Source: Oceanobacillus sp. Castelsardo (GTDB lineage Bacteria; Bacillota; Bacilli; Bacillales; Amphibacillaceae). Taken from it: 64,000 bases of DNA. This document shows, in pieces, positions 63,817 to 64,000 of the stretch; position 1 is the first letter of the stretch, and the number at the start of each line of letters is the position of its first letter. The translations under genes and the position numbers were made by a program. The DNA lies in contig NZ_LYCS01000011.1 in assembly GCF_001659985.1 (NCBI RefSeq), forward strand, positions 40,982-104,981, in the 5' to 3' direction. The notes under the pieces are model-generated. The model worked only from the letters and a program-made list of their open reading frames with translations. It did not search any database and was not told the origin of the DNA.

Positions 63817-64000
63817 TTAAGTCCTCGATCGATTAGTATTTGTCAGCTCCACGTGTCGCCACGCTTCCACCTCAAACCTATTAACCTCATCGTCTCTGAG
63901 GGATCTTACTCATTTAAAATGATGGGAAGTCTCATCTTGAGGGGGGCTTCATGCTTAGATGCTTTCAGCACTTATCCTTTCCACACGTAGCTACCCAGCT
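63817..64000 (-). rRNA. rrl: 23S ribosomal RNA, 3' end only
   Basis: The last ~184 nt of 23S rRNA, recognised by the conserved tail ACTAATCGATCGAGGACTTA and the upstream GAAAGCATCTAAGCATGAAG. It continues past the right edge. Exact 3' end placed by analogy. Confidence 0.95.

Overview
The window looks like chromosome of a low-GC, endospore-forming member of the Bacillaceae. Evidence: a GerA-GerB-GerC germinant receptor operon, a CotA-type spore laccase, CIRCE-controlled groESL, Rex, two guanine riboswitches, and backbone gene orders that match Bacillus subtilis (MoxR-DUF58-transglutaminase-guaA-pbuG; groESL-CPBP protease-rex-ABC-F-tsaD-rimI-tsaB-tsaE-tRNA-rRNA). The mix with an AbgT transporter and a Ugp-like ABC system would fit an Oceanobacillus/Virgibacillus-type genus, but the sequence alone does not settle the genus. 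The left edge cuts a chemoreceptor gene and the right edge cuts a 23S rRNA gene.

Layout. 1-2.8 kb: partial chemoreceptor, then pbuG with its promoter, guanine riboswitch and a 145-bp inverted-repeat element in the leader. 2.8-7.7 kb: a rearranged patch in which a partial duplicate of the DUF6320 gene, a YdcZ remnant and a toxin-antitoxin pair lie upstream of an acyltransferase/DUF6320/esterase cassette. 7.8-14.3 kb: guaA with a second guanine riboswitch, then the transglutaminase/DUF58/MoxR operon. 14.4-20 kb: amidase and the ger operon with a 59-codon fourth gene. 20-26.9 kb: DUF3231 gene plus the tail of a second copy, CueP-like lipoprotein, a damaged TnpB element, EamA/LysR pair. 27-34.8 kb: Rpn-type nuclease, CotA, PepSY protein, a CstR-like/rhodanese sulfur cluster, AbgT and YczE-like transporters. 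34.9-41.6 kb: GH2 glycosidase/AraC pair, a stand-alone DnaA domain I protein, MFS/TetR pair. 41.7-44.7 kb: a frameshifted hydroxyacyl-CoA dehydrogenase, an unknown protein, a structured intergenic stretch and a second Rpn-type gene. 44.9-55.3 kb: housekeeping block. 55.4-64 kb: tRNA-Asp and tRNA-fMet, a phosphoesterase/Ugp-like ABC cassette, motAB, then 5S and 23S rRNA.

How the parts work together. guaA and pbuG are each governed by an OFF-type guanine riboswitch, so GMP synthesis and guanine/hypoxanthine uptake should respond together to guanine. A CsoR-family repressor lacking the copper-binding His sits beside rhodanese-type genes and two TACCCC...GGTA sites, which points to persulfide sensing rather than copper. 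A dense group of DnaA boxes lies between the rodA-type gene and tsaD, and a DnaA domain I protein is encoded about 13 kb away; both bear on replication control.

Most notable for a second look: the DnaA-box cluster and lone DnaA domain I gene; the remnant of a CoA-disulfide reductase-rhodanese fusion reduced in frame to its two ends; the TnpB gene that lacks its N-terminus and Cys zinc finger and is joined to a truncated zinc-ribbon gene; and the multi-hairpin GC-rich element at 50.7-51.05 kb with a second copy of its core at 55.4 kb. No CRISPR array or prophage is visible.
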